Positions 25,011 to 35,037 of a stretch of DNA of 64,000 bases are shown here, piece after piece (position 1 is the first letter of the stretch; every line of letters starts with the position of its first letter). Source of the stretch: Cycas panzhihuaensis. Its lineage: Eukaryota; Cycadophyta. The position numbers were made by a program, and so were the translations under genes. Under the pieces are notes generated by a model, which was given only the letters and a program-made list of their open reading frames with translations, was not told the DNA's origin and made no database searches. The stretch is taken from NCBI GenBank assembly GCA_023213395.1, contig CM041465.1, positions 242,923,741 to 242,987,740 of the forward strand. The letters run 5' to 3'.

Positions 25011-25620
25011 ATTGATTACCCTAAGTGGGTCTCTAATATTGTTCCGTTGCCAAAAGAGCGGGGCAATCCGCATATCGTCGATTTCCGCGATATCAACAAC
25101 GCTTGTCCTAAGGACAATTTCCGCTACCCTTCTTAGATCAAATCATTGATCGCCACGGATTCAAGTGATGTCCTTAATGACGGCCTTCTCATACAACCAA
25201 ATTGATTTCCCAAGACCGCCATAAGGCGGCCTTCACTACTCCTGGGTACCTTTGCCTATAGGCGATGCCCTTTGGCCTTAAAAATGCAGGTGCTACATAT
25301 CAAAGAGCCATGCACTTCATCTTCCACGACCTCATCAACGACATGTTGGAGGTCTTCATGGACGATATGATGGGTCTTTCTCGCGTGAGAGCCCATCACC
25401 CTTCCGACTTGCGTGCCATCTTCTCACGATGCCGCGAGTATCACGTCAGTCTTAATCCGCTCAAATGTGTGTTTGCCGTCACTTCGGGTAAACTCCTTGG
25501 GTTCCTTGTATCCAAACAAGGAATTCAGATCGACCCTGACAAAGTCAGGGCGATCCTCGACATGCCGCCTCCTAGAACTCAACGGCAGATCAAGTCGTTT
25601 CTAGGTAGGCTCGGTTTCCT
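25011..25620 (+). pseudogene. Gypsy B reverse transcriptase, partial
   Basis: The RT N-terminal block 'WVSNIVPLPKERGNPHIVDFRDINNACPKDNF' begins at about 25027 (only motif pieces are given in full elsewhere). After frame breaks around 25130-25260 comes the open frame 25265-25684 with 'MPFGLKNAGATYQRAM' and the catalytic 'VFMDDMMG', the two Asp being intact, then 'LNPLKCVF' and 'LGFLVSKQGI'. The frame ends in 'RQIKSFLGRLGFL' and then runs straight into integrase-type sequence, so the connection region and RNase H are deleted. RT copies the element RNA into cDNA. Confidence 0.85.
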
Positions 25621-26100
25621 TTGGCACCTTCAGCTGCCCTCCGCCTTATGGGCTTATCGTGCCGTTGCTCCGCCACGGGAATGACCCCGTTCTCCCTGGT
25701 CTACGGGACTAAGGCGGTACTCCCATTGGAGGTGGAGATTCCTTCCTTGCGAGTCTCCCTTCGAGGTTTCATCGACGATGAGTCGATCCGTCAGGCACGC
25801 CTGCTGGACCTCGAAGCTTTGGATGAGAGACGCCTAGCCGCTTATCAGGCTAACCTAGCATCCAAAGCCCGTTCACAAAGGGCCCACGATAAACACCTGC
25901 GTTCCCGCCCTTTGTTTCCCGGGGACTATGTCCTCAAGCTCGAATATCTCCATGACCGTTGACCAAATTCCAACCCCGGTGGGTCGGTCCTTTTGTCATT
26001 ATCGAATCTCTCGATAATGGTGCCTATAGGATAGCCACCCTGGAGGGGCTCGAATTTGAGAAAGCTTAATGGGATGTTCCTTAAGAAGTTTTACGCTTGA
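25621..26100 (+). pseudogene. Gypsy B integrase, C-terminal part only
   Basis: It begins abruptly with 'LPSALWAYR' and, in another frame (open 25621-25962), 'GMTPFSLVYGTKAVLPLEVEIPS', the block that follows the catalytic core in plant gypsy integrases. A basic region 'QRAHDKHLRSRPLFPGDYVLK' follows, then 'GPFVIIESLDNGAYRI' and 'NGMFLKKFYA' near 26075. The zinc-binding domain and the DDE core are absent, so this copy codes for no active integrase. Confidence 0.85.
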
Positions 26101-26769
26101 CCCTTCTACGATCCCCGCCCGTCCAAACGAGCCTAAACTACCATCTTAGGTTGTCCCCATTCTTCCCTAGCGTGTAGAATGGCTATTTAAGATGGACCCC
26201 GCTTTGTCTCTCTCGGTTCCGTCTCAGGAACCTGCGTTCCGTATCCTCTTGGGAACCTTGGTCCTCTCGCTTGGGCATCTCCCAACCGGGAGGACGCTTG
26301 GGGCATTGTTGCCCCTCTTTCTGTCTGGCGTTTCCTTCGCATATCCTTATGCTCTCCTGCAGACATGTATGCCGTCCTACTTCCTAACCTCACACCTCCA
26401 TGTCGCCCTCCGCTCACGGGCGTGGTGTGTGCCCTGATAGGTGTGTGGTTATACATGGAAGGAAACGTGCATCATACTATAAAATGTTCATAACATAAAT
26501 CACCTACTACACAACATAACACTCACCCCATGCATATATACACATCAAAATCATGTCATCATACATCACAGGAAGCTTGTCCTTGCGGGGGTACAATCAT
26601 ATGGTCCTATATATGACCCCACAGGCCCGTGCTTTCCTCCGCCAAACCGTCCATCCATGTTCATCTGCTATGGCCCCACAGGTTACCTCATTGCTAGGTC
26701 CTCCTACCCTTGACCCACCGTTGTCTGTTTTCTAAGTGTTGCCTTCATCACTGATCATCTGCTTGGATT
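26101..26769 (+). other. Spacer between integrase and RNase H in gypsy B
   Basis: The first part (to about 26440) is GC-rich with a chance-looking 81-codon ORF at 26192. The part from about 26450 to 26560 is AT-rich and contains actataaaatg at 26476, which resembles a TATA box. Whether the RNase H ORF downstream is transcribed separately is not shown. Confidence 0.35.
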
Positions 26770-27180
26770 TTGTGTCTGTCTACATCTTTACCGACGGCGG
26801 AAGCGCAGAACCCTCGACCTTCACAAGTGGATTCTCCGCACCCTTCCGGGTTATGATCTCCTCCGCCTGGGATCTTCCTCCCGAGGCTACCAACAATGAA
26901 GCCGAGTATACACCGTCATCGAAGCCCTTACCGATGCCCTTCGTTTCCATCACGGACCCATTGTTTTGCTCTGCGACTCTCAAGTTGTGGTGTCTCATCT
27001 CACCCAGGTCTACCGGGTGCGATGCCCTCACTTGAGGACTCTTGCTTCGCCAGATCCCTCCCGCCCGTTTCTCTTCTGTTGATATCCAGCATATCCCTCG
27101 GGCTCTCAACGCTGAGGCAGATAGCCTTGTTCGCCTCATCCTTGTGCGCCGCCTGTCTCGCCCTGCTGACCGTCCCTGAG
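26770..27180 (+). pseudogene. RNase H domain downstream of integrase in gypsy B
   Basis: All four signature blocks are visible: 'IFTDGGS' at about 26785 (first Asp), 'ATNNEAEY' at about 26886 (Glu), 'LLCDSQVVVSHLTQVYRV' at about 26966 (second Asp) and 'QHIPRALNAEADSLVRL' at about 27084 (last Asp). The domain degrades RNA in RNA-DNA hybrids during reverse transcription. One-base frame changes separate the blocks. The NNEAEY form is like the additional, archaeal-type RNase H of Tat elements. Its place 3' of integrase differs from the usual RT-RNase H-integrase order. Confidence 0.75.
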
Positions 27181-27540
27181 TCTTGCTTGGCCTTCCCGTC
27201 GCCCAAGCCTCAGGCCGTTGGTCGCTCCGCTTCGCGATTTGCTCGCACCTCCGAAATCGGGTTGCTAACGAGGTAAAACTATGGTACCCACCATTTGTTC
27301 CCCATGTGGTCCTGCATGCTCCTTTGCATTCATTGTGGTGGGGGCAGCCCCCTCGCCTGTCTCTTTCTCCCAGTCGGTTTCGTGTGGCTCATAGGCCTAT
27401 GTTGTCTCCACCGCCAGATCCACGCGTTCGCCACGACACTCACCGGCACCCTTGCCTCTTGATCGATCTTGATTGATATATCTATATACACATGTAAGCA
27501 TCGACAGTTGTGTTGCCGATTCGCCATCGCATCGCCCGAG
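27181..27540 (+). other. Gypsy B 3' untranslated region
   Basis: No domain is recognised between the RNase H block and the right LTR. An obvious polypurine tract is missing directly before the LTR; only aaggcga precedes the TG. Confidence 0.45.
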
Positions 27541-27564
27541 CTTAGGCGAGGCTCTGCGCCTAAG
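27541..27564 (+). other. Inverted repeat at the gypsy B 3' end
   Basis: CTTAGGCG and CGCCTAAG form a perfect 8-bp stem with the 8-base loop AGGCTCTG. It ends 4 bp before the right LTR, in the position normally taken by the polypurine tract. Confidence 0.7.
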
Positions 27565-27568
27565 GCGA

Positions 27569-30122
27569 TGTTTCCGGCTTCGGAATGGATACTGAATCAC
27601 CGACCTGTAAGTGTGTATGTCTCTAGCATTATCATCACTTTTATGTCTTGATTATGCCTTACATATTTGCATGCGTATGACTTTGTGCGGCACGGTCGTC
27701 GTCCACACCTATGTTTAGCCTATGACGACTATAGCGGGGCACACTCTTAGCGAGTGTGGCACCACAGTGACCGTATTACTTTCCCGCATCCGCCTCCTCT
27801 CTCCCGGATCCACCGGTTTGCGCCACCCCACCCGTGTGATGTCTCATCGTCGCTTGGTTAGCTTGCCACCTCATTTGGGGCCTATTTACGCTCCCGTGGC
27901 CCGTTTCTTGGCTTGTTTGCTCCCGGGTGGGTGTTTTAGTTGTCATTTAGCCTTTTCGGCCGTTTGCCCCCAGCCTGGACCGGTTGGCGGGCCCCATTTG
28001 TGTCTCCTGGTGCATACCGCCGTAATCTTGGCATCTGCGTGATCTTGTGGCATCATGGAATTTTCGCAGCATCACTGAATATTCGCGGTATCGCTAAAAT
28101 TTCCGCAGACGACTCTCTCGCTTGTTTTTAAAATCCGCCGTGGCAATTTCGCATTTATTGCGAAACTGCCACGTGGTTCGCGCCTTTTTTCCCTTCCAGC
28201 CGTGCCCTAATCGCACGCTTTAGGGTTTTTCTTTAGTACTTAAGCACATTTTGGCTCATTCTCTAAGACTTTTTTGGATCTTTTTACTCACTTTTGGAAG
28301 TTACTCTCAAGAAAACTCTCTCTTGCTCTGCTCTGCTCTGCTTCTTCAAGAACCTGACCACTCTTCATACAATGGCCACTCTCCTTGGCTCGGTTGAGAC
28401 ATTCTCTCAACCCCTCAGCGCCTGAGAGGGCTCCTTTGAAGTGGTTTCTAGCGGTCTCTATCCAGCACCATGAGCCCCACGTTTGCGTGTGTTCTCCATC
28501 ATACTGTAGCGGGGCCTCAAACCCGCCTGCTTCCGGATCTGGGCTGTTTTTCCACCCTCCTTCATTGTCCTTTGGCCGAGGCAAGCCCCTTGCCTCTTCC
28601 TCCAGTACTCTTTACTTTTTATTAAGTTCTTTGCAATATTCTTGCTCCACTCATTTGTTCATGTTTGTTGCTTGAAGTTTGATCCTCTTTCCTTTGTGAG
28701 GACTCATTGCTCCACTTTCTCTTGTCTCTTACTGCGTTCTTTGTCCAAAGCGTGAGGGGTTGCATAGGCTTTGGGAGAGGAGCCGGGTGGATTCAGTACC
28801 ACCTTCCACGCTCCCGAGTGGCTCCAAGCCCTCCAAAGCTTCCTCTCGCCTCATGTTGCTCTTGGCCATCTAAACAAGGGTTTAGAGACTCAGGTCGCTT
28901 AAACCAAATACTGCCACGAGTTGCGCCTGATTTGGGACCCCTTGCTCAGGTTTGGGAATCATTCGTAGTTCTCAACTACCATTCGTGGCTTTGCCTTTGC
29001 TTCCCGGTTACCCGGTTTGCTCCCCGTAGCATCCCGGTTCCCCGTGGGTGTCTTTGGGTCTTTCTTGCCCCTTCTGCGGTAGTTTTCCACCCTTGAGTCT
29101 TGACTTTCTCCTCACGCCCGTGGCTCTTGGGGAGAGGTTTGGGCACCATTTGCGGCATGAGGCCACTCGAGGCTTACCTTGTTGTTTCCTTCGTTTGGAT
29201 CGTTCTTCTTTGGTATTTTCCTTATTGGACTAACATTGATGCATGTACATTTAGACTCTCGTTTATGTTGTTAGACATATATTGCTAGATCTTTGTGTTG
29301 CATATAGGTGTCTCCCCTGCAGAGGGAGACCGTTGTTGCTTACAGTACTCGGACGCGGAGAACGTTGCAGGTGCCCCTTCCACCCAGAAGCGTCCCTTGC
29401 ATGTGTCATATTTTATGCTATCTCATTTGCTAGTTAGCGTTTCTTTCCTTCCTTGATATCGCATTTATTTTTCCCGGGAAGGTAAGGAAGCCCCTTCGCT
29501 TGCCGCTACATTTCACATCCCAGACTGCTTGAGTGGTTGGGTGCTCCTCCCAAGGCTACGCCATCTCTCACGCCTTGGCCCGGTGCACGCCTCCCCCCCC
29601 TTCGCACCTTGCTTTTTACCTTTTATTCCTTTCCTAGTAATTAGAACATCGAAGATTAAAAGGAAAATTGCCTTTTGTATTAGTTTGCAATTTGTTTGCC
29701 TTGTTGCATGTACTTTTGTTATTCAGGAAAGGTTGTAGGAGTCTTCTTCTCCCTTACCCTTCCTCCCTCTTCCTTAGCCATGCGCTCTTGCTTCCCGTGA
29801 TCGCTCAGATACCGGTTAGTTTGCATAGGATTGTTCTTGGCCTATCCTTGTTAGGTTCTTTCTCTCTCCTTCCGCCACCCAAGGGTGGAGGGGCCTACTC
29901 CCAGTCAACCCGGGTTCGTCCCCACGATCTTCGCCCTTCGCTCAAGGTGGTGAAGGGTCACCCAAGAGTAGCCATACTCCATTGCGGATCCGAACTCGCT
30001 CCCAAGACGGGCGCCTCTGCGTGGTAGTTGCTTGCCTCAGAGGTTCCACTTCCCACCGCTTTCGTCACCATCTCTCCCGCGCCTATCGGTCGGTTATCCG
30101 CTATCCCGTAGCAGCGCGTCCA
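27569..30122 (+). repeat. Gypsy B right LTR
   Basis: It begins TGTTTCCGG and ends GCGCGTCCA, collinear with the left LTR through its full length. Differences from the left copy cluster in short C/G-rich words, while AT-containing stretches of tens of bases are identical. Confidence 0.95.
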
Positions 30123-30127
30123 GGTAC
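30123..30127 (+). repeat. Target-site duplication of gypsy B, right copy
   Basis: GGTAC immediately follows the right LTR and equals 18342-18346. LINE coding sequence ('HNRITKIHSRD') resumes at once. Confidence 0.95.
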
Positions 30128-33100
30128 ATAATAGGATCACTAAAATTCACAGCAGGGACAGGGTTGTGTATGAGGTGGAAGATCAGATTGGTGGTGTTAC
30201 GATGGAATATTTCAAGGAGCTATACACAGAGCCAGGATGTCAGGACCCTGCCCTAAGGGTGGCTCTCCTGCAATATATTCCGAAAGTGATTACTGAGGCC
30301 TAGAATAACAAACTGGTAGAACCTTTCTCTCTGGAGGAGGTTGAGAGGGCCTTATTTAAGATGGGCAGGGATAAGGCCCCTGGGCCGGATGGCTTCCCTC
30401 TAGGATTCTTCCAGGAGTTTTGGGAGATAATCAAGGATGACCTTATGCTAGCACTCAATGAATTTTTCCTTAGGAGAACAATTCTGAAGGAATGGCAGGC
30501 AACATTCCTGGCATTGATCCCAAAGAAGAAGGGAGTGGAAGTTATGGAAGACTTTAGGCCGATTAGCCTATGCAATGTTAAATATAAGATATTGGCCAAA
30601 GTGCTAGCGAACCACCTGAGGGAGAATCTTCTGGAAATTATTTCTCCTAACCAGGATGGGTTTGTGAAAGGAAGACAAATCTCGAGCGGCATTATAATTG
30701 TTCACGAGGCCCTACATTCGACGCTGCATCATAAGGAAGCGGGTATGATTATTAAAACAGATATGTCCGAAGCCTATGATCGGGTGGCCTGGGACTGTCT
30801 GGGGGATTGCCTTGAGGCATTAGATTTTGGGGAGGTGTGGAGGGAGTGGATGAGATGCTGTATTTCTAGAGTTTCCTTTTCAGTATTAATAAATGGGAGG
30901 TCGACTCCTTTTTTTAAAGGGTCAAGGGGATTGAGGCAAGGTGATCCCCTCTCTCCTTTCCTGTTTATTATTATGGCAGAAATGTTAGGTAGGGTGACTT
31001 TGGAGGCCCAGCAGACAGGGAGGATAACAGGTTTGAGAGTTTCCTCCAATTTAGATAATATTCTGCATCATCAGTTTGTAGATGATAATATTTTTCTCTG
31101 CAGGGCATCCTTGGGGGAGGCCAGGGCTTTAAAGTTGGGATTACAGGCTTATGAAAGGGCCACAAACCAAAAAATTAATTTGGATAAAAGCTCGGCCTTT
31201 TTTATTAATACACCGGAGAGGTTGCAAAGAAAGATTAGCAGGATTTTAGAGATGGCTAGAGGTGCCCTCCCTAGTTCATACCTGGGTATACCTCTTTTTG
31301 TGGGCAAGATAAAGAAGGATTTGTGGGATCCAGTAGTGAGCAGATTCAACAGGAAGCTGGCAGGTTGGAAAGGTTCTCTTCTCAGTTGGGCTGGGAAAAT
31401 CCAGCTAGTGGTGGCTTCCTTGCAGAGTATCCCAGTCTATCAAATGACTGTCTTCAAAATACCGAACAAGGTTATCTCAATGTTGGAGGGAATCATGAAG
31501 AGATTTCTTTGGTCAGGAGCTGAAGACAAAAAGAGACTCCACCTAGTTTCATGGGAGAAGGTATGTAAGCCTAAGTGGGCGGGAGGCCTCAGTGTTAGAA
31601 GTTTGGGTCTGTTCAATGAAGCTCTCTTGGCAAAGACGAGGTGGAGACTCACTAAAGAAGTTGGTTCGGTTTGGGGGAAAATCATTGCAAGGAAATACCT
31701 CGGGGATAATCACTTCTTATTAGACGAGGGACTCTGTGACGAGGGGTCCCTGGTATGGAGGGCTATCAGGTCTTCGAGACCTCTTCTACGTGAAGGTATG
31801 CGATGGAAGCTGGGGGACGGTGAAAATATAATGTTCTGGGAAGATAGATAGTGTGGACACTTTAAACTAGAAGAGATACCTAATATTGGTATCATGAAGA
31901 GTGTCTGTGTAAGTCGCTACGGGCCCCTTGTCAAAAATTATTGGTAAGGGCAAGGAAAGGATAGGAGATGGAGGTCATTTCAGGATTTACAAGGCCTTGA
32001 GGAGGAGATCCGCAGGGTGCAAGAGATCTTGGACAACCAGTATATTCTGAAGAGGTCAGTGCCTGATACTCTGGTATGGCCTACTTCATCTACGGGTTCA
32101 TATACGGTCAAAGCTGGGTATAATCTGAGGACGAGCAGGGTAGGATGGGAGAGGAACGACATACTAGCTGGGGTCTGGGAGTTGGGGCTTCTTCCAAAAA
32201 TAGCTACTTTTTGGTGGTTATCCCTCCAAAATAAATTACTCACATTGGATAATCTATCGAAGAGAGGCTTTCAGTTGGCGAATAGATGCGTGCGGTGAAA
32301 GTTGGAAGTAGAAACCCTGGACCATCTCTGTATTCACTGCCCCTATTCGGATGGTATCTGGAGTGTTATTTGGGCCGGGCTGGGGATTGCTTAGGTCTCA
32401 TCCTAATCCCTAAAGGAGCAGTGGTCAGCATGGATCTCCCCTTTCAAAAGTAAAATCCTTTCTAGACTTTGGAAGATGATCCTTCCGGTTGGATCCTGGT
32501 TCATTTGGAAAGAATGAAATAGGAGGATCTTCGAAGGTAAAGAGAAGGATAGCCCGATGTTGCTTGTAGAGATTAGGAAGGCTATCGTAGAAATCATGGT
32601 TAAACCAAAAGAGGACAGGATCCCCAAGGGGGAAGAAGATATTATTAAAGATTGGGGTAAAGTTCCCCTGAAGGGAGTTAAAGAGAGGAGAAGAGATGTT
32701 AAGTGGCGCCCACTAGATGCATCATAGGTAAAAATGAACTTCGATGGAGCTGCTAAAGGTAACCCCGGAGAGGCGGGAGGGGGTGGCCTCTGTAGGGATC
32801 CTGGGGGGAACTTGAGATGGGCTTTTACGGAGTATTTAGGCATTCAATCAAACCAGAAAGCAGAGGTTCGGGCTATGATGAAGGCGACAACTTTGGTGGA
32901 TGAGGAGAACATGCAGAAGGTGATAATAGAGGGTGATTCTATGTATGCAATAAAATGCTTGAGAGGGGAAGCGGACCCTGGCTGGGAAAACAGAGATATT
33001 TTCAGGGATGTCTAGGATGTTCTAAGTTCTGGAGCTGAGGTTCAGATTTAGCATACTTATAGGGAAGGAAACTCGACAGCAGATTGGTTGGCTAATTGGG

Positions 33101-33222
33101 CTGTGTCAAATAAAAGAACAAATGTCTGGAAAGTGGAGTACCGAGAGGAGTTACTGAGATTGGTCAGGATGGATGCACATATGGGAGAGCTAGTCAGAGG
33201 AGAAGATCTAAATTTGGGCTAG
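30128..33222 (+). pseudogene. LINE ORF2, 3' part: reverse transcriptase, zinc region and RNase H
   Basis: After a TAG at 30301 the frame is open for 496 codons at 30361-31851. RT motifs are 'DKAPGPDGFP', 'FRPISLCNVKYKILAKVLANRL'-type (here with His), 'NQDGFVKGRQI', 'KTDMSEAYDRV', 'GLRQGDPLSPFLF' and the catalytic 'FVDDNIF', both Asp intact. A zf-RVT region follows ('LLPKIATFWW' and 'LDHLCIHCP' near 32325), interrupted by a TGA at 32296 where Cys is expected. The final domain is RNase H: 'MNFDGAAKGNPG' at 32734, 'NQKAEVRAMM', 'IIEGDS', then 'TYREGNSTADWLAN' near 33060. Stops in frame include TAG at 31849, 32392, 33013 and 33048. Plant L1 elements of this type carry RNase H after RT, so the domain order is normal. 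Confidence 0.92.
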
Positions 33223-33334
33223 ACCATGGGCCTATCATGGTCATCTTTCCAAGCCATTTGGCTTTGATGTACTGGGTTTGGGGACCTAGTTAAAACCCCC
33301 TGTAATATTATTTTACCTTATAAAAAAAAAAAAA
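33223..33334 (+). other. LINE 3' untranslated region and poly(A) tail
   Basis: About 100 bp follow the ORF2 stop and end in 13 A at 33322-33334, directly before the right TSD. The last A residues overlap the TSD, so the border is ambiguous by 2 bp. Confidence 0.85.
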
Positions 33335-33350
33335 TTATTGGAGGATGCAT
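33333..33350 (+). repeat. Target-site duplication of the LINE, right copy
   Basis: The sequence aattattggaggatgcat pairs with 15158-15175 with one mismatch. The minus-strand gypsy A integrase frame resumes beyond it. Confidence 0.9.
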
Positions 33351-34540
33351 TTAGGTAAATCTCAACTTTATCATATAAGTAAATCATTTTAGTTAATATA
33401 AAAGCAACTCCTTTATATAATACAATGAAAGGAGGGATTACAAATCTTAGCATTATAACCTCCTATAAAGAATGGATAACTATCTTGGTATTAACTTATT
33501 TAGCAATGACTACTTTAATCCATTTCGTAAAATAATCTATAGTAATAAGAGTATACATATGTACTTTACTTGATGGAAGATTTATAAGACCTTTGAAATT
33601 TAAACCCCACTTCTTAAATAGTTGATTTACATAAACTACTTTCAATGGAATAGCACTTAACTTCTACTTTCCCACAAACCTTTGGCAAGATTCATAGTTT
33701 TTCATTCTTTTATGTGTATCCTTGAAAATTATTATTAAGAAGAAACTACCACTTAAAATTTTATGGGATGTATAGTGTCTAGTATATTTTCTTGAATGAA
33801 ACTATTAGATCACTTACTAAGTTTCTTTCATATTCAAGCATCTTATCAGCATTCCATCATACCCTCTCATATAAAGTTTTTTGTTAATTATAACATATGG
33901 TACTATTCCAAACTTTAATGATATATGACCTATTCTATTCAAGTGAGGAGGATATTCAATATTAAATGATATTAACTATCCCTTAATAGTTGATAATGCT
34001 CAAGTGGTTTATCCTTTTGTACAAAGTTAATAACAACCTCTTCTTCCAACTCTTCCAGCTCTTGTTCAAAACTTTAAGAGCTTATTTATCTCTACCTTTG
34101 TAATCATTTTATAAAGGCCATGAGCTTTGATGATTTTGATGGGTTTTCCTTCTATATTAAGCTCTTAGATATTCATTAATCATGTAGCCCATCTCCTAGA
34201 AAGATCTATTTTAAAGAGTATCATCTTAATAGGGGCTAAGGGGACATATGCTATAGTATGATTATGCATGATATACTATTTTAAAATTCCAATGGCCTTC
34301 GCTAAGGCATAAGCTTATTTCTCAACCTTTGTACACTTTAGTTGGTAGTCCTTTCATGTTTTACTCAAGAAGTTATTAGTTTTCTTTATTCATAAGCATA
34401 TACACCCTTTGAAGCATATGAATATGTTATGAAATCTTGAGTAAAATTTGGACTTGCCAATATAGAAGATTCAATGATTATCATCCTAACTGACTTAAAG
34501 GCCTATTATGTAGGTTCTAATTAAATCTTCCTTTAGCATA
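33351..34540 (-). pseudogene. Gypsy A pol, middle part: RNase H and integrase core
   Basis: On the minus strand, read from 34540 downward, the RNase H start is visible ('ESSILASPNFTQDFITYSYAS' near 34450) and its end near 34080. The linker follows, then 'NYESCQRFVGK' (end of the zinc-binding domain, near 33680) and the integrase core 'VNQLFKKWGLNFKGLINLPSS' near 33600 and 'LITIDYFTKW' near 33530. In the first core block the catalytic Asp is changed to Asn (WGLNF for WGLDF). The gene is cut on the high side by copia A at 34541 and on the low side by the LINE at 33350. It continues at 15157 and begins beyond 41948. Confidence 0.85.
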
Positions 34541-34545
34541 TTATT
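34541..34545 (+). repeat. Target-site duplication of copia A, left copy
   Basis: TTATT precedes the TG of the left LTR and matches 41944-41948 after the right LTR. Confidence 0.85.
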
Positions 34546-34987
34546 TGTTAGGATTATTAATGTCACTTTTATGTTATTATTATATTTTATTTAAGTCACA
34601 TATGTAAATTTATATTTAAGTGATTCTAATGTTTAAAGTTTAGCCTTTATTTAATCATTATGTGAAAGGTCATTGAAATGCGTAACTGCCTATTTCAACA
34701 AACCTTTCTTGTTATTAATATCTTCTCTTAGATTCAAGGAGGTGGTTCCAAGAATCTAGGAGGTTGTCCAAAGCCTTTTTCAAAGGCTAGTTTTGTGATA
34801 TGTAGATGGTATTTCTTAAGGTCTTTGTATAAGTCTATTTTTAATAAAATTTTAGCTTTAGGAGGTGTTTTTTCTTCCCCAGAAGGGGTTTTCCACCTTG
34901 TAAATTATGTGTACTTGTGTAATGTCTTTTTCCTATATTTTTTTGTCTTTGTGATCTTGTGACATTATACTTGTACCTATTCTCACA
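34546..34987 (+). repeat. Copia A left LTR
   Basis: It begins TGTTAGG and ends CTCACA. It contains 'agaaggggttttccacct' near 34880, typical of the transcribed R/U5 part of copia LTRs. Collinear with 41500-41943. Confidence 0.92.
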
Positions 34988-35003
34988 TGGTATTAGAGTA
35001 ATG
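34988..35003 (+). other. Copia A primer-binding site
   Basis: The sequence tggtattagagtaatg lies directly after the left LTR and resembles the Met-tRNA complement tggtatcagagc with C-to-T change. It primes minus-strand cDNA synthesis. Confidence 0.88.
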
Positions 35004-35037
35004 CCCTTTTGCACTATTTCCTCACGTAGGTGAAATC

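Larger units (their letters stand above)
18347..30122 (+). mobile_element. Ty3/gypsy LTR retrotransposon 'gypsy B', Tat-like, defective
   Basis: The element is bounded by 2545-bp and 2554-bp LTRs starting TGTTTCC and ending GTCCA, with a 5-bp TSD. The interior (20892-27568) reads gag, protease, reverse transcriptase, integrase C-terminal part, spacer, then an RNase H domain. The AT-containing stretches of the LTRs are almost identical, so insertion was recent. The canonical RNase H and the integrase catalytic core are missing between RT and integrase tail, and the whole interior has many frame breaks, so it cannot be autonomous. RNase H with an NNEAEY motif points to the Tat lineage of plant gypsy elements; the lineage call is tentative. 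Confidence 0.9.
15176..33332 (+). mobile_element. L1-type LINE, apparently full length, split by gypsy B
   Basis: The element has a 5' leader, ORF1 (15733-17150), ORF2 (from 17170) and a poly(A) tail at 33322-33334, and is flanked by an 18-bp target-site duplication. Without the 11.8-kb gypsy B insertion (18347-30122) and its second TSD it is about 6.4 kb, a usual size for plant L1 elements. ORF2 carries AP endonuclease, reverse transcriptase, a zinc-binding region and RNase H. It is far richer in GC and less damaged than the surrounding DNA, so it inserted late, into the gypsy A integrase. The first ~47 bp after the TSD are AT-rich, so the exact 5' border is uncertain by about 50 bp. Confidence 0.9.

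Noticed and set aside
26187-26456. 81- and 89-codon ORFs on opposite strands
   Set aside because: Both lie in the spacer between integrase and RNase H; composition only, no motif.
30300-30692. 130-codon minus-strand ORF
   Set aside because: It lies antisense to the conserved LINE RT frame and has no domain; it is a shadow.
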